A program made the position numbers and the translations under genes. From positions 41,816,501 through 41,880,500 of the forward strand of contig NC_069373.1 in assembly GCF_021730395.1 (NCBI RefSeq): 64,000 nt of DNA, given 5' to 3'. The notes under the pieces were generated by a model, which made no database searches, was not told the DNA's origin, and was given only the letters and a program-made list of their open reading frames with translations. This document shows positions 11,357 to 24,484 of the stretch, in pieces. Origin of the DNA: Mercenaria mercenaria (taxonomy: Eukaryota > Mollusca > Bivalvia > Venerida > Veneridae). Each line of letters starts with the position of its first letter. Position 1 is the first letter of the stretch.

Positions 11357-13324
11357 ATCAATTCAAATCAAGAAACCACAATTTTCTACTGAAATTTGAA
11401 CAATTTTAGATCTTAGTTTTAGTATATAAGTAACAAATTATCGACGGAACCTGAAAAATAGGTATTACAAATCAAACTGCTAGATTTTTTATTTGAAAAT
11501 GGCCGTAATAAGTAACCTTTCACCCAACTATATTCCAAATAAAATTGGTTACCATCATCCATTTTCTTACGTTCCGCATAACATTTCAATATAACTACAT
11601 AAAAGAAGCAAAGTATTGATTATTATTCAGAGCAAAAGACTAATAAAAACATATTATAGCATATAATGGTTATTTGGAAATAGTTAAAATAAAGAAAATG
11701 CACAGAATTACGTACTTTCAAGATAAAAGCTATTAATTTTGCGCGGTAACTGACACGTAACGTCATGATGTTAATGACGTCATTTTAAGGTAACATTGTT
11801 TTGAAGCGTTTCTGCGGCAATTTATCCATTATTTCTGCATTATTTAACCATAAAGCATCAGCTCGAAGACAGGTTCATGATTTGTTTTCAGAAGAATGGA
11901 TATACAAACACATTTAGTTTGTCGTAAACGTCGTCGTAAATCGTCACGTTAGCTTCCGGTTGGACATGCGCACATACAAATATGAAGGTAACCTACCTCC
12001 TTAAGGTCACAGGGGCCAGAACATTGAAACCCGTTTCCAATCCACAACTTGGGAACTACTAGGCCCAGAATGTTGAAACTTCATTGGATGATTGGACATG
12101 CCGAGTAGATGATCCCTTTTGCAGCCAACCATCGGTGTCTCTTGGATTTTTGTTTGCTCCTGTCCTCTATTGACTTCTTGCCTGTTACTACCATGCATTT
12201 GGGGAGACATGCGTTTTTCTACAAAAGCATTTTCTAGTCTTTTACTGATCTTTATAACACTTTGTCAGAATGTTTGTCTTGATTAAATCTAGATCAACTT
12301 GAGTAAAAAAAATAGGTCATAAGGTCAAATTATAGTAAATCCTTTGTTAACACTCTAGAGGTCACCTGATTTACATCAAACCTGGTCGCACTATTTCATT
12401 ATGAAATCTAAGTTAAGTTCAGTTTTAAAACTAGATCACAATATGAACAATATAGGGGCCCATATCTAATTATCTACATGAAACCTTGTGAGAATGTTTG
12501 TGTGTTCGTGAAATCTAGATCAAGTTTTAAACATAGTTATCTGGAGTCAAAAACTAGGTCTCTCGAGACTATGTCGTTTAGTGTAAAAACTAGGTCACTA
12601 TGTTAACTTTGACTGATCTATATGAAGCCTGGTTAGAATGTTTGTATTTATACTTTGGTCTTCTGGGATAAAAGTCAACTCATAAAAAGCTTGTGAAAAA
12701 TCTAGAGGCCAAATTTTATAACTTTTCCCTGTGAACTCGATTCGGAATACGTGTCTTTATAAAATCTAGGTCAATTCGAAACTAGATCATCTGGGTCAAA
12801 GAGCTATAAAAATAAATAGATCGGCAACTTGAAAGGCATATAGAACAAATCTCGCCAACATCCCGTGACAACTGAATGAGATCTCGTTTACCGGAAATGA
12901 CGCTTTCTCCACGCGCCATTTTGTATGCGAAAGCAATTATTCATCGGTAAATTAATTATCACCGTATGACCACGCTTCGATCTTTTGATGGCAAGAAACG
13001 TGTACTTTGTGTCTTAAGACTATTTCACATTAAACTAATGTTGTTTTAGAAGCTAACATGTATTTTAAATGTAGTTTTAAAGGTACAAATTGTAACTCCA
13101 TGCTCGCCGATGTTTGTTTTTACTAAGATAACGCTGATTCACGCTCTGACACGAGATCACGCGAGATTACAGTCAGTTGCCATTCTGTGTATTTTATACT
13201 TCTTTGTCTGGGTCTAAAGCTGGGTCATATATTGTCAAATAGTAGAAATTTAGGATAAATTCGAAACTGGGTAATTGTGGATTAAGAACTAGGTCATGAG
13301 CTATTCAGGACCTTACCCTCTTGT

Positions 13325-14949
13325 TGTTCCTTCTCACTTATGGTGAACATGTCACACTTGACTTAGCAGGTAATGGATACAAGGGTATCATCAAAGGCAT
13401 CCGAATTCCAGTAGGCGCCGCCATTTTGTACTCATGCATATTCATTACAAATAGCCTCTTTGCCAATGTGTATTTACGCATCTTTAAGTCAATCCTTAGT
13501 GAAATACAACTACGTAATAAACAGACCTACAAAAACAATAATTTAGTTTAAACTATCTAACTTCTAAATCTTACATGTCATATTGTAGAATCGAGATTAA
13601 CTAAATGAATATTCATCATCTAAAAATAGACTCCCGCCCAAAAATATCGTCTACAATTATTCTTCTCCGTTGCAGTTTTTTTTTTGCTTCCAGAGGTTCT
13701 TTTTACGATTTTATTTCATACCAATTTTATTATTTTAACATTTTAAGTATAACCATCAAAACATACTGTACTAATAAAGTTATTCGAGATTTTTTACTTG
13801 TCTGTAAATGCTATTGCACGATACGTACTGTCGCCGGATTACAACATTTCAATATACTTCCCTTGTTTTTATCTAGAACATACATGTATAATGCATTTCT
13901 TCACTTTACTGAGCTATAAATATTTCGAACTTTGTAATTTCATACCTTTTGATTAATTGTTTTGTAATTTTCAAGTTGTGAACTTTTTGTACGCACTTTT
14001 TTCAAATCCATCAGTTTGTTGGTGCAGACTTATATAAACTGGTTTAGTCGTTCTGGTGCTGTAAGTATCCATTCATGCAATGCAATTACTGGCATATGGT
14101 AGTATTTTTCTTCCATTGTATTGCTAATTAAAATTAGGCAAACATACGACCAAATTCTGATCTGTGCCACTAGGACAGCTGTCGACATTGGTTCCCGAAA
14201 TTTTGACAGAGTGATGGTATTTATTGTCCGCTGATAATGTTTAGGTAGGATCGCTCATCTAAAGATGTTTGTTTATTATTTTAAGTTAAATAAATGTTTG
14301 TGTTAAATAACTTAAAGTGTTCTTATAATAAATAAATAAGAATGCACGTAAACTAGCAAAAACATAGTTCATAATTATTTTATTAAATATCCCTTAAAAA
14401 GAATATTTAATATGCGCTAGAAGGAACCTTTTGGTAAGCTAAATCTTGTAACTTTTACTTTGGACTTAAGAATTTGTAAAAAAAAAACGCATATATGCAC
14501 GCATCTGAATGATTAAAGTAATTTTAAGAGAGTCTGAAAACAGGTATATGGAGTTTATACGGAATCGATCGAAAATCGGGATCGATCTCTCTACGGTAAC
14601 ATGCGATATATACCGAATGAGATATACTATCGAATTAAAAAATGTGGTCTTCCGGCACGTGCACAGAGCGTCTGACTTCGGATTTTTTGGAAGAATACGC
14701 TTTTTCCTTGTGCGTAATAAGCGTCCACATAACTTGTCCGAACCGCAACGTCTTGCACATCAGTACAAATATGTGCAGTATTGTTTTTTATTCCAAAATC
14801 TACCTTTAAATTGATACAAACGCATATTTCTGGGCAAGCTAATGGACTGTAACGATTCCCGATTGAGGTACTGCATTATTTCATATTACCTCTATGATGT
14901 CCTGTTACTAATGAGCGGTGGAAATTTCCAGCAAAAGCTACCATCTTAC
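13325..14949. other. Unique AT-rich stretch, no gene recognised
   Basis: Open frames at 13321-13551, 13605-13919 and 14509-14814 have no recognisable domain, and their composition matches the spacer. No splice-bounded exon can be argued. A GCCGCCATTTTG motif at 13415 is YY1-like but has no gene attached. Confidence 0.35.
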
Positions 14950-15665
14950 GATAATCTTTTTACAGTTTTAACACAAATGTAGAGGACTGCCACAGAGCAG
15001 ACAAACGTTATCCTCTTTACCGTTTTGCCAGAGGGTATTCGAGTAACACTGCCATAAAGCAGACCCACGTATGTCGTCCTCTTTGCAGTTTTACTGGAGG
15101 GACGTACGCTTCCATAAAGCAGACCCACGTATGTCGTCATCTTTGCAGTTTTTATGGAGGGACGCTTCCATCAAGCAGACCCACGTATGTCGTCATCTTT
15201 GCAGTTTTGCTGGAGGGACGCTTCCATAAAGCAGACCCACGTATGTCGTCATCTTTGCAGTTTTGCTGGAGGGACGCTTCCATAAAGCAGACCCACGTAT
15301 GTCGTCATCTTTGCAGTTTTACTGGAGGGACGCTTCCGTAAAGCAGACCCACGTATGTCGTCCTCTTTGCAGTTTTACTGGAGGGACGCTTCCATAAAGC
15401 AGACCCACGTATGTCGTCATCTTTGCAATTTTGCTGAAGGGACGCTTCTCTAAAGCAGACCCACGTATGTCGTCATCTTTGCAATTTTACTGGAGGGACG
15501 CTTCCATAAAGCAGACCCACGTATTTCGTCATCTTGGAGGGTCGCTTCCATAAAGCAGACCCACGTATGTCGTCATCTTTGCACTTTTACTGGAGGGACG
15601 CTTCCATAAAACAGACCCACGTATGTCGTCCTCTTTGCAGTTTTACTGGAGCGACGCTTACCACG
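14950..15665. repeat. 56-bp minisatellite, about 12 units
   Basis: GCAGACCCACGTATGTCGTC recurs at 15059, 15119, 15175, 15231, 15287, 15343, 15399, 15455, 15511, 15555 and 15611. The usual spacing is exactly 56 bp; one unit is cut to 44 bp and the outermost units have decayed (the first two at about 14980-15058). The period is not a multiple of three and there are no unique spacers, so it is neither coding nor a CRISPR array. Confidence 0.9.
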
Positions 15666-16263
15666 TTTGATATCCTTATTAGCACAACTGAGCAAGAAAT
15701 GTACATGATCTATGTTAACACTGTAGCCCCTTCATTTTTTAACCTGTGTTATTATAGGAAAAGCAAATTTTAAAAATATTTCCAGTGAAAATCTGACGTG
15801 TATTAAGAACTCGATGGACATAAAAAATGTAAATGATCAGTTGGGTAAGTTTAGAACAAATCCATTTGTTTTTTTTTTTCAAAAACTGATTAACCACTTA
15901 ATTAATTCCAGCTAACAAAGGACGTTTAGGACAGCGTTATGATTTTTGGATGGTGGCTGTCCTGCAGTTATGAAATATTAGAACACTCGAGATATGCCAC
16001 CCAGATAGGCTTAAGTGTAAATTAATCACAAGGTTTTCTTTCAGATTTAACACATAATTGTACTGTATTCCTCAAAATATCCATACAGCTAAAAAAATAA
16101 AATTGAGAGTCAGAGAAATTCTTCACTAAGTTCTTATTTTTGTCCTGTTCTTTTTTTCTTTTTTTTCCCAAAAATGTGCTCTTATCTACACAAATAAGGA
16201 AAATCAGCAGTTTTTGTCGCGGGTGATAATAGGAAAGGTGATTGACACTCGCTACTTTAAAAA
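15666..16263. other. Spacer, nothing recognised
   Basis: AT-rich sequence between the minisatellite and the 145-bp array. No exon, TIR or repeat could be identified. Confidence 0.4.
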
Positions 16264-19066
16264 ACAAGAGGGCCATGATGGTCCTGAATCGCTCACCTCT
16301 TCCCACATGATCTAGTTTTGGGTATGACGTCGTTTTTTCTATTATTTGACATAGTGACCTAGTTTTTGAGCTCAAATGACCCAGTTTTGAACTTGACCTA
16401 GATATTATCAAGATAACAATTCTGACCAACTTTCATGAAGATCCATTGAAAAAATATGGTCTCTAGAGAGGTCACAAGGTTTTTCTATTATTTGACCTAT
16501 TGACCTAGTTTTTTAAGGCACGTAACCCAGTTTCAAACTTGACCTAGATATCATAAGGTGAACATTCTGACCAATTTTCATGAAGATCCATTCAAGGGTA
16601 TAGCCTCTAGAGAGGTCACAAGGTTTTTCTATTTTTAGACCTACTGACCTAGTTTTTAAACCGACGTAACCCAGTTTCGAACTTGACCTAGATATCATCA
16701 AGGTGAACATTGTGACCAATTTTCATGAAGATCTTATGATATATATGGCCTCTAGAGAGAGAACAATGTTTTTCTATTTTTAGACCTACTGACCTAGTTT
16801 TTGATGGCACGTGACCCAGTTTCGAACTTGACCTAGATATTATCAAGATGAACATTCTGACCAATCTTTATGGAGATCCATTCAAAAGTATAGCCTCTAG
16901 AGAGGTCACAAGGTTTTTCTATTTTTAGACCTACTGACCTAGTTTTTGACCGCACATGACCCTGTTTCAAACTTGACCTAGATATCATCAAGATGAACAT
17001 TCAGACCAACTTTCATGAAGATCCATTGAAAAATATGGCCTTGAGAGAGGTCACAAGGTTTCTCTATTATTTGACCTACTGACCTAGTGTTTGATGGCAC
17101 GTAACCCACTTTCAAACTTGACCTAGATATCATCAAGATGAACATTCAGACCAACTTTCATACAGATCCCATGAAAAATATGGCCTTTACAGAGGTCACA
17201 GGGTTTTCTATTATTTAACCTACTGACCTAGATTTTGACGGCACGTGACCTACTTTCGAACTTGACCTAGATATCATCAAGGTGAACGTTCTGACCAATT
17301 TTCATGAAGATTTCATGAAATATATGGCCTCTAGAGAGGTCACAAGGTTTTTCTATTTTTAGACCTACTGACCTAGTTTTTGACCGCACGTAACCCAGTT
17401 TCAAACTTGACCTAGATATCATCAAGATAAATATTCAGACCAACTTTCATACAGATCCCATGAAAAATATGGCCTTTAGAGAGGTCACAATGTTTTTCTA
17501 TTATTTGACCTACTGACCTAGTTTTTGATGGCACGTGACCCAATTTCGAATCTGACCTTGATATCATCAAGGTAAACGTTCTGACCAATTTTCATGAAGA
17601 TCTTATGAATAATATGGCCTCTAGAGAGAGAACAAGGTTTTTCTATTTTTAGACCTACTGACCTAGGTTTTGATGGCACGTGACCCAGTTTCGAATCTGA
17701 CCTAGATATTATCAAGATGAACATTCTGACCAATCTTTATGGAGATCCATTCAAAAGTATAGCCTCTAGAGAGGTCACAAGGTTTTTCTATTTTTAGACC
17801 TACTGACCTAGTTTTTGACCGCACATGACCCTGTTTCAAACTTGACCTAGATATCATCAAGATGAACATTCAGACCAACTTTCATGAAGATCCATTGAAA
17901 AATATGGCCTTGAGAGAGGTCACAAGGTTTCTCTATTATTTGACCTACTGACCTAGTTTTTGATGGCACGTAACCCACTTTCAAACTTGACCTAGATATC
18001 ATCAAGATGACCATTCAGACCAACTTTCATACAGATCCCATGAAAAATATGGCCTTTAGAGAGGTCACAGGGTTTTCTATTATTTAACCTACTGACCTTG
18101 TTTTTGATGGCACGTGACCCACTTTCGAATCTGACCTTGATATCATTAAGGTAAACGTTCTGACCAATTTTCATGAAGATCTGGCGAAATGAAGATTTCA
18201 TGAAATATATGGCCTCTAGAGAGGTCACAAGGTTTTTCTATTTTTAGACCTACTGACCTAGTTTTTGACCGCACGTAACCCAGTTTCAAACTTGACCTAG
18301 ATATCATCAAGATAAATATTCAGACCAACTTTCATACAGATCCCATGAAAAATATGGCCTTTAGAGAGGTCACAATGTTTTTCTATCATTTGACCTACTG
18401 ACCTAGTTTTTGATGGCACGTGACCCACTTTCGAATCTGACCTTGATATCATTAAGGTAAACGTTCTGACCAATTTTCATGAAGATCTTGCGAAATATAT
18501 GGCCTCTATAAAGGTCACAACGTTTTTCTATTTTTAGACCTACTGACCTAGTTTTTGACCGCACGTGACCCAGTTTCGATCTTGATCTAGATATCATCAA
18601 GATGAACATTCAAATTAACTTTCATTCAGATCCCATGAAAAATATGGCCTTTAGAGAGGTCACAATGTTTTTCTATTATTTGACCTACTGACCTAGTTTT
18701 TGAAGGCACGTAACCCAGTTTCGAACTTGACCTAGATATCATCAAGGTGAACGTTCTGACCAACTTTCATGAAGATCTTGTGAAATATATGGCCTCTAGA
18801 GAGGTCACAAGGTTTTTCTATTTTTAGACCTCCTGACCTAGTTTTTGAAGGCACGTGACCCAGTTTCGAACTTGACTTAGATATCATCAAGGTGAACATT
18901 CTGACCCATTTTCGTAAAGATTCCATGAAAAATGTGACCTCTAGAGATGTCACAAGGAAAAGTTTACGCAAGGACGGACGCACGGACACACGGACGACGG
19001 ACGACGGACGACGGACACTGCGCGATCACAAAAGCTCACCTTGTCACTTCGTGACAGGTGAGCTAA
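16264..19066 (+). mobile_element. Helitron-like element C with an 18-unit, 145-bp tandem array
   Basis: It begins ACAAGAGGGCCATGATGGTC (GGCCATGATGGTCC is itself near-palindromic) then GCTCACC. It ends in a 14-bp-stem hairpin, AGCTCACC-TGTCAC against GTGACA-GGTGAGCT, finishing CTAA at 19066. Between lie 18 units whose GACCTAG phrase falls at 16356, 16502, 16646, then every 144-145 bp to 18835; one interval is 161 bp because of a 16-bp local duplication near 18180. A short (GGACGAC)n run precedes the 3' hairpin. No coding capacity; open frames inside are artefacts of the repeat. Confidence 0.85.
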
Positions 19067-20230
19067 AAATCGATCATTTAAACTTTACATCATCTGCCAA
19101 AATCTGTCCGAGACGACCATGCACTCAACCCGGAAGTCGTTGTTGAACATTTGTGCGGGGGCCGCAGCTTCAAGCGTTTTTCACTGTTAAACTGAAATAA
19201 ATGAACAGAATGATAACATATAATTGATATAACAACATTTGAAAATTTTAATTGCCAGGGCAGAAAAAGTTTTTTTTTTGTTTGTTTTTTTTTCCGCATT
19301 TAGTTTTGTAGTGTTGTCGAGGATTAAGCAATATAATCACGGCGGGGAAACGGAGTGATGAGCAAATGTGCTTTGGATTTTGATTTCAGGTTAGGTTTTA
19401 ATTTTTTTTGTTTTGCATAATGATATATTCATACACAAACGAACGGTAACCAATAGCCTGATCATATAAAAAAGTACGTCTATTATTAAAATATGTCCGT
19501 ACTACAGCATAGTGGACTAATTATCGCTGCACGATTTCTCACAAATGGCAAGTAAGTGGACATTTTCATACATATATACATACAACAAAAAGAAAATAAA
19601 GAGACAGTATGTACAAAGCACAACCAAATAAAACTTCACTCTTGTACTTAGCAGTATTTTTCATTTAAAATAAATATTATGTTTACGAGTGTGTCAGCGA
19701 GTAAGTATTTCAGTATGCAACTTCACACACTTCTTTGCCATGATAATACAAACTGAATGACAAAGGTTCCATAACTCTTGCTTTCATTTGACGGAGTCAT
19801 TCCCCTTTGTATACTTTGCAAATTAGATTTCAAGTTTATGTTTCTTTTGTCTTTTTTGAAGACATTTTGTTATCATCTTCTGTGAAGTGTAACTGGGGAT
19901 TTAGAAATGCTGTTCATAAATCTGTGTGTTCGTCCATCTATCTGCACTCCCCCACCCACCGAAGAACCAGAAGGACACAAATGAGGTTGACAAACATAAT
20001 TTCCAGGAGAAATCACGGTGCATAAATCGTAGTAAAATAAAACAGTTTAACTTTAAGGAGGAACCATACTATAACTTTGTTTTCAGAGCCCACGTTATTG
20101 ACTGGTACCAACAAAAACTAGAAGATATTTCCGATTATTGTCCATTTCCTTATGCATTTTTACTTCATGAAAGCTATCCACGGTACGGAAAACTGCACGT
20201 GAAATCGCACGATTCAGATTTTTAATTCAT
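19067..20230. other. Spacer, no gene recognised
   Basis: Mostly AT-rich unique sequence. An open stretch at 19926-20225 contains VFRAHVIDWYQQKLEDISDY after a TTGTTTTCAG acceptor-like site at about 20085, but no domain is recognised and no donor pairs with it. Confidence 0.35.
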
Positions 20231-20231
20231 T

Positions 20232-20792
20232 AAAGGTATATCAGATCCAAAATTTGGTATTTAAAAACATGAACAATTACTTGCGTGCGTGCGCACGTGC
20301 GTCCGTCCGTCTGATTTTGTCCACACAAAACTCTGACAGGCATGGACCAATCTATTATATATTTGGCATAAATGTTACACTCAACGAGGCAAACATCAGG
20401 CCCCTATCTCAAATGTCAAGGTCACATTTAGGGGTCAAACGACATTTTAGAGTTTGTCCGGGTCGGGCTTTGACATCCATTGAGCAATTTTATCTTTATG
20501 TCGCATAAATATTTTCTACAATGAGACAGAGTGTTTCACACAAACTCCAGGCCTTCTACTCAAAGTTCAGGGGTGGGGGAGTGGCAGGGGTCAAACGTTA
20601 TTTAAGAGCTTTTCCAGGCCGTACTTTTGACATGCATGGAGCGATCTTTTTATTTGGCATAATTGTGTCGTACGCAAACCCAGATCCCTACCTAAAAGGA
20701 CAACGCTATATAAATATACATTATATTCAGTCGCTGAGATGGTGAGTCGACAAACAACCGGCTCGATATTGATGCCTTTTAGGCATCAACAC
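20232..20792. repeat. Diverged relative of repeat G
   Basis: It shares the vocabulary of repeat G (TCAAGGTCACATTTAGGGGTC, GTTTGTCCGGG, CATAAATGTT, ATGAGACA). It ends with a perfect 8-bp-stem hairpin, TTGATGCC-TTTTA-GGCATCAA, near 20769-20789. Borders are approximate. Confidence 0.4.
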
Positions 20793-20860
20793 TTTAGTTA
20801 GTGCAATGGGGTCTAGGGTCAATTATTTTAAAAACTACCTTTTGATAACAATGACAGGGT

Positions 20861-23800
20861 ATACAAGACATAGTTATAACTGGAGATTTTAACCTAGATA
20901 TGAACAAACCCACTACTGGAAGAAAAATCAATGACATGATAATGCAATATAGTTTGTCGCAAATAATTACGCAACCAACTCACTTTACAGAATCCTCAGA
21001 CTCACTTATAGATCTCTTCCTTCTTTCGTCAACATGTAAAATAGCTATTTGTGGTGTTGGGGAACCTTTCCTTGATCAAAATGTTCGTTACCATTGTCCT
21101 ATCTTCTGTTGTCTTAATCACATAAAAGCAAAGACTGTGAGTTTCAACAGAACTGTATGGCAATTTGATAATGCTGATTACGACGGTGTGCGGCGGGAAG
21201 CTTCTCAAGTAGGCTGGGACTCACTTTTTCACAATGACATTGACACATACACTGAAAACACAACAGAGAAAATTAGACACATACAATTTTCACAACAGTT
21301 TATACCACACAAACAAATAACAGTTCGCCAGAAGGACCCACCATGGATGCATAATGATATTCGAAAACATATTAGGAAAAGAAAACGTATGTATGATAGA
21401 GCTAAAAGTACACAGAATCAAGAACACTGGAAACAGTACAAACAGATACGTAACAAAACTGTAGATCTGATTAGAAATGCCAAAACAAACATGTCTATCA
21501 AACTCTGTGACAAATTGAAATCCCAGCAACTATCACCCTCCGATTACTGGAAAACACTCAAACAATTTATCAAATCAAGTTCAGATAACTCTCAGATACC
21601 AGTCCTTAAACAGAATGACATTTACTACACTGACAATGTTGAAAAAGCTACCTTACTCAACACGTACTTTCAAGCACAAACTACAATTGATGACAGTAAC
21701 AAACAACTTCCATCAATACATACTAATCAAACTGCGCCACTTTTAGATTCTATCTCAATCTCCCAAGAGGAAGTTGCCATCACACTTCAATCACTTACAT
21801 TAGGAAAAGCTGCTGGTCCGGATAATATTAACAACAGAGTCCTTAAAGAATTATCTGAAGAATTAGCCAAGCCCCTCTGTGACCTATTCAAATACTCACT
21901 ATCGATTGGCAAAGTTCCGACAGAGTGGAAGTTAGCGAATGTATGTGCTATTTTCAAAAAGAATGATCCCAAGGAAGTCTCAAATTATAGACCAATATCA
22001 TTACTTAGTACAATTAGCAAAGTGATGGAGAAAATCATCCACAAGCAGTATTCAACTTTTTTGTTTCTAATAATGCTATAAATGTATTTTATTAGTATAA
22101 AATGTTTAATGGACGAGATGGTTTCATATTATCCCGTACGTAATATTTTACTTGTTTATTTCCCAGATAAAACAAAATTGATATGATCTATGTTTTAACA
22201 ATTCTAGTCAACAAACTAACTGTGTTTTGATATTTTGTATTTCATGTTTTTGATACCGGCTTAAATAAAAGCCCATTTACAACTGTGTTTTGATATTTTG
22301 TATTTCATGTTTTTGATACCGGCGTAAATTAAAGCCCATTTACAACACTGTTACTCAACTATATCTATATAATAATACCTTCTGCAAAGCTTTAGATGAA
22401 GGAAAAGAGGTCCGTGCAGTGTTCTGTGACATATCCAAAGCTTTTGACAGAGTCTGGCATCGAGGTCTTCTGCATAAACTTAATGCAAAAGGAATTTCTG
22501 GACAGCTCTTTCTGTGGTTTAATGATTACCTGTCAAATAGAAAACAAAAAGTTGTGTTACCTGGAATTTCTTCCGATACTGTTTCTATCTCAGCCGGTGT
22601 CCCGCAAGGATCCATTCTTGGTCCTCTCTTATTTCTTGTATACATAAATGATATTGTCTTAGATATAAATTCCACTATTCGCCTATTTGCAGATGATACA
22701 AGTCTTTACATAGTCGTTGATAACCCAATAGTTGCAGCTGACACTCTGAATTCGGACCTTGAGAAAATATCGAAGTGGACTGACATTTGGCTAGTGGCTT
22801 TCAATCCGAATAAAACTGAATCTCTTCTCATATCTAGAAAGTCAACAAAACCGTTTCATCCTCCTTTAAAAATGAATAATATCACAATCTCTGAAGTTGA
22901 CACACATAAACATCTTGGATTAACATTTTCTAATGATGGAACCTGGCACCAACATATTGACAACATAAAGCAGAAAGCATGGCAACGAATAAACATAATG
23001 AGGAAACTTAAATTCATTATTGACAGGAAATCCTTGGAAATTATTTATACGTCTTTTATACGACCTCTACTGGAATATTCAGATGTTGTCTGGGATAATT
23101 TAACAAATTATGAAGAACTGCAACTTGAAGCAATCCAGTTAGAGGCAGCTAGAATCATATCTGGTGCTACGAAATTGATATCTATTGCGAACCTTTATAA
23201 AGAAACTGGACTCGAACCCTTAAAATCTAAGCGACGCAAACATAAACTCATTCTTTTCTATAAAATGCAAAATAATATCTCTCCTCCTTATCTCTCAAAT
23301 CTCGTTCCAGTCAATGTCGGTAACTTTTCTAATTACAATCTCAGAAATTCTCAAAATACTAGCAGCTGTATTCAAACTCTTTCCTTCCCTCTTCTATTTG
23401 AGAATGGAATTCACTTCCACAAGACGTGCAAGATGCACCATCACTAGCTATTTTCAAAAGCAGGATCAAAGGCCCGACTCCAGACATTCCTGAATATTAC
23501 TATACTGGGGATCGGGTACTTCAAATCATGCACACACGTCTTAGAACTCAGTGTAATTCTCTTAAAGACGATCTCTTCCCTAAAAATGTTGTCCAAAGTC
23601 CACTTTGCGAATGCGGCGAAGTTGAAGACAGCAACCACTATTGCTTTGTTTGCCAACGATATAACACTGAACGTACGAAACTACTTGATAGTCTCCAACG
23701 TATAACTGCTGTCTCACTCTTTACACTGTTGTTTAGTGATAACAACTTAGAATCTACCACAAACACTCTTATCTTCAAGTATGTCCAAGACTACATCGAG

Positions 23801-24472
23801 AAAACAAAACGCTTCACTGATAGCTAAATCATGCCATTCTTTTCATAATTACACACAATTAAAAAATCAATAGCAACTGTCATTCTTAAATGAGTCATTC
23901 AGTTACACTGAAATATACACAAAATCGATGCAAACCTACTTTATTTTCAGTTAGAATGTGACCATCTCCTCTTCTTTTTCCTGACTGATTACTCAATTGG
24001 CAATAGTAAAGTACATCACTTAATTATATCATACTAATCAATTCTAGTACAACAAATAGTACTGTTCTTTCTTCTGTAAATCTTGCCGTTGTATATAATT
24101 ATATCTATTTATGATTTTTCTAATAGATATCTCAATCTATTAAGCAGTAATTATTAGAAAAGAACATCTGGTATAATATTTATATTGTTCCTAGTAAAAC
24201 AATTAGTACCGTTCTCTTCTTTCATTCCCGTACTGATGCATATAGTTATGTATATTATTATTTCATTTTCTACATTTTTGTTACAGTACCTTATTACCTG
24301 GTTAGAGCTACTGCTTACAACACCATGCATGTACTATCTTGCAATTAGTTAGAAACTTTTGTTGTTAATTAAATATGTATTAATCACAATACACAGGAAA
24401 GCTTACTCCTCAATCCTATTCATTCATCTATGATTGTATTATACATATTTGGAAAATAAATATTGTTTAAAC
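20861..24472 (+). mobile_element. 5'-truncated LINE with endonuclease tail and reverse transcriptase, 12-bp target duplication
   Basis: CAATGACAGGGT occurs at 20849-20860 and at 24473-24484, fixing both ends. The copy starts inside the apurinic-type endonuclease (VITGDFNLDMN ... DSLIDLFL) and runs through a linker into the RT (KAAGPDNI, NYRPISLL, FCDISKAFDRVWH, GVPQGSILGPLLFLVYINDI, FADDTSLY). The C-terminal end has CECGEVEDSNHYCFVC, a Cys/His cluster. Coding pieces are 20861-22044, 22350-23390 and 23426-23827. It is broken by a frame change near 22050, an unrelated segment (about 22089-22349) replacing roughly ten RT codons, and another frame change near 23390. The 3' UTR ends GAAAATAAATATTGTTTAAAC. 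Jockey/CR1-group is the best guess for the clade. Confidence 0.9.
22218..22346. repeat. 63-bp tandem duplication inside the LINE interruption
   Basis: AACTGTGTTTTGATATTTTG starts at 22218 and again at 22281; the two 63-bp copies differ at only a few bases (GGCTTAAATAAAAG versus GGCGTAAATTAAAG). They lie in the segment that interrupts the LINE RT. Confidence 0.85.
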
Positions 24473-24484
24473 CAATGACAGGGT

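Larger units (their letters stand above)
10498..12000. mobile_element. TTAA-flanked TIR element with three RFX X-boxes
   Basis: TTAA sits at 10494-10497 and 12001-12004. The ends are a perfect 16-bp inverted repeat, GGAGGTAGGTTACCTT against AAGGTAACCTACCTCC. Joining the flanks restores the host repeat (AAAGGTTAAGGTCACAGG) with one TTAA, so the insertion is exact. No transposase is present. Three perfect 14-bp X-box palindromes lie inside, plus a TGACGTCA at 11775. Two X-boxes share upstream context (GTCGCGGGC or GTCACGGGC), pointing to an internal duplication. TTAA suggests piggyBac- or Kolobok-type mobilisation. Confidence 0.85.
8770..13324 (-). mobile_element. AGCTCACC-type Helitron-like repeat (copy F), interrupted by a TTAA element
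   Basis: The right edge reads GAGCTATTCAGGACCTTACC then CTCTTGT (13318-13324); on minus this is the ACAAGAG...GGTCCTGAAT start seen at 16264. The interior has units of about 145 bp containing AAAGGTCAAGGTCACAGGGG and AACTTGAGAACCA (9540-10493, resuming at 12005), then AAACTAGGTCA-type text to the end. A 1.5-kb TTAA-flanked element lies at 10498-12000. Stretches 9170-9480 (poly-C run near 9431) and 12840-13190 do not match the repeat and may be further insertions. Confidence 0.5.

Noticed and set aside
14950-15665. CRISPR-like regularity
   Set aside because: Units are contiguous with no unique spacers, and the window is animal DNA.
16022-18989. Several frames of 68-135 residues with MISRSSSKLGYV-type text
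   Set aside because: They lie in the 145-bp array of element C and repeat its unit in different frames; not genes.
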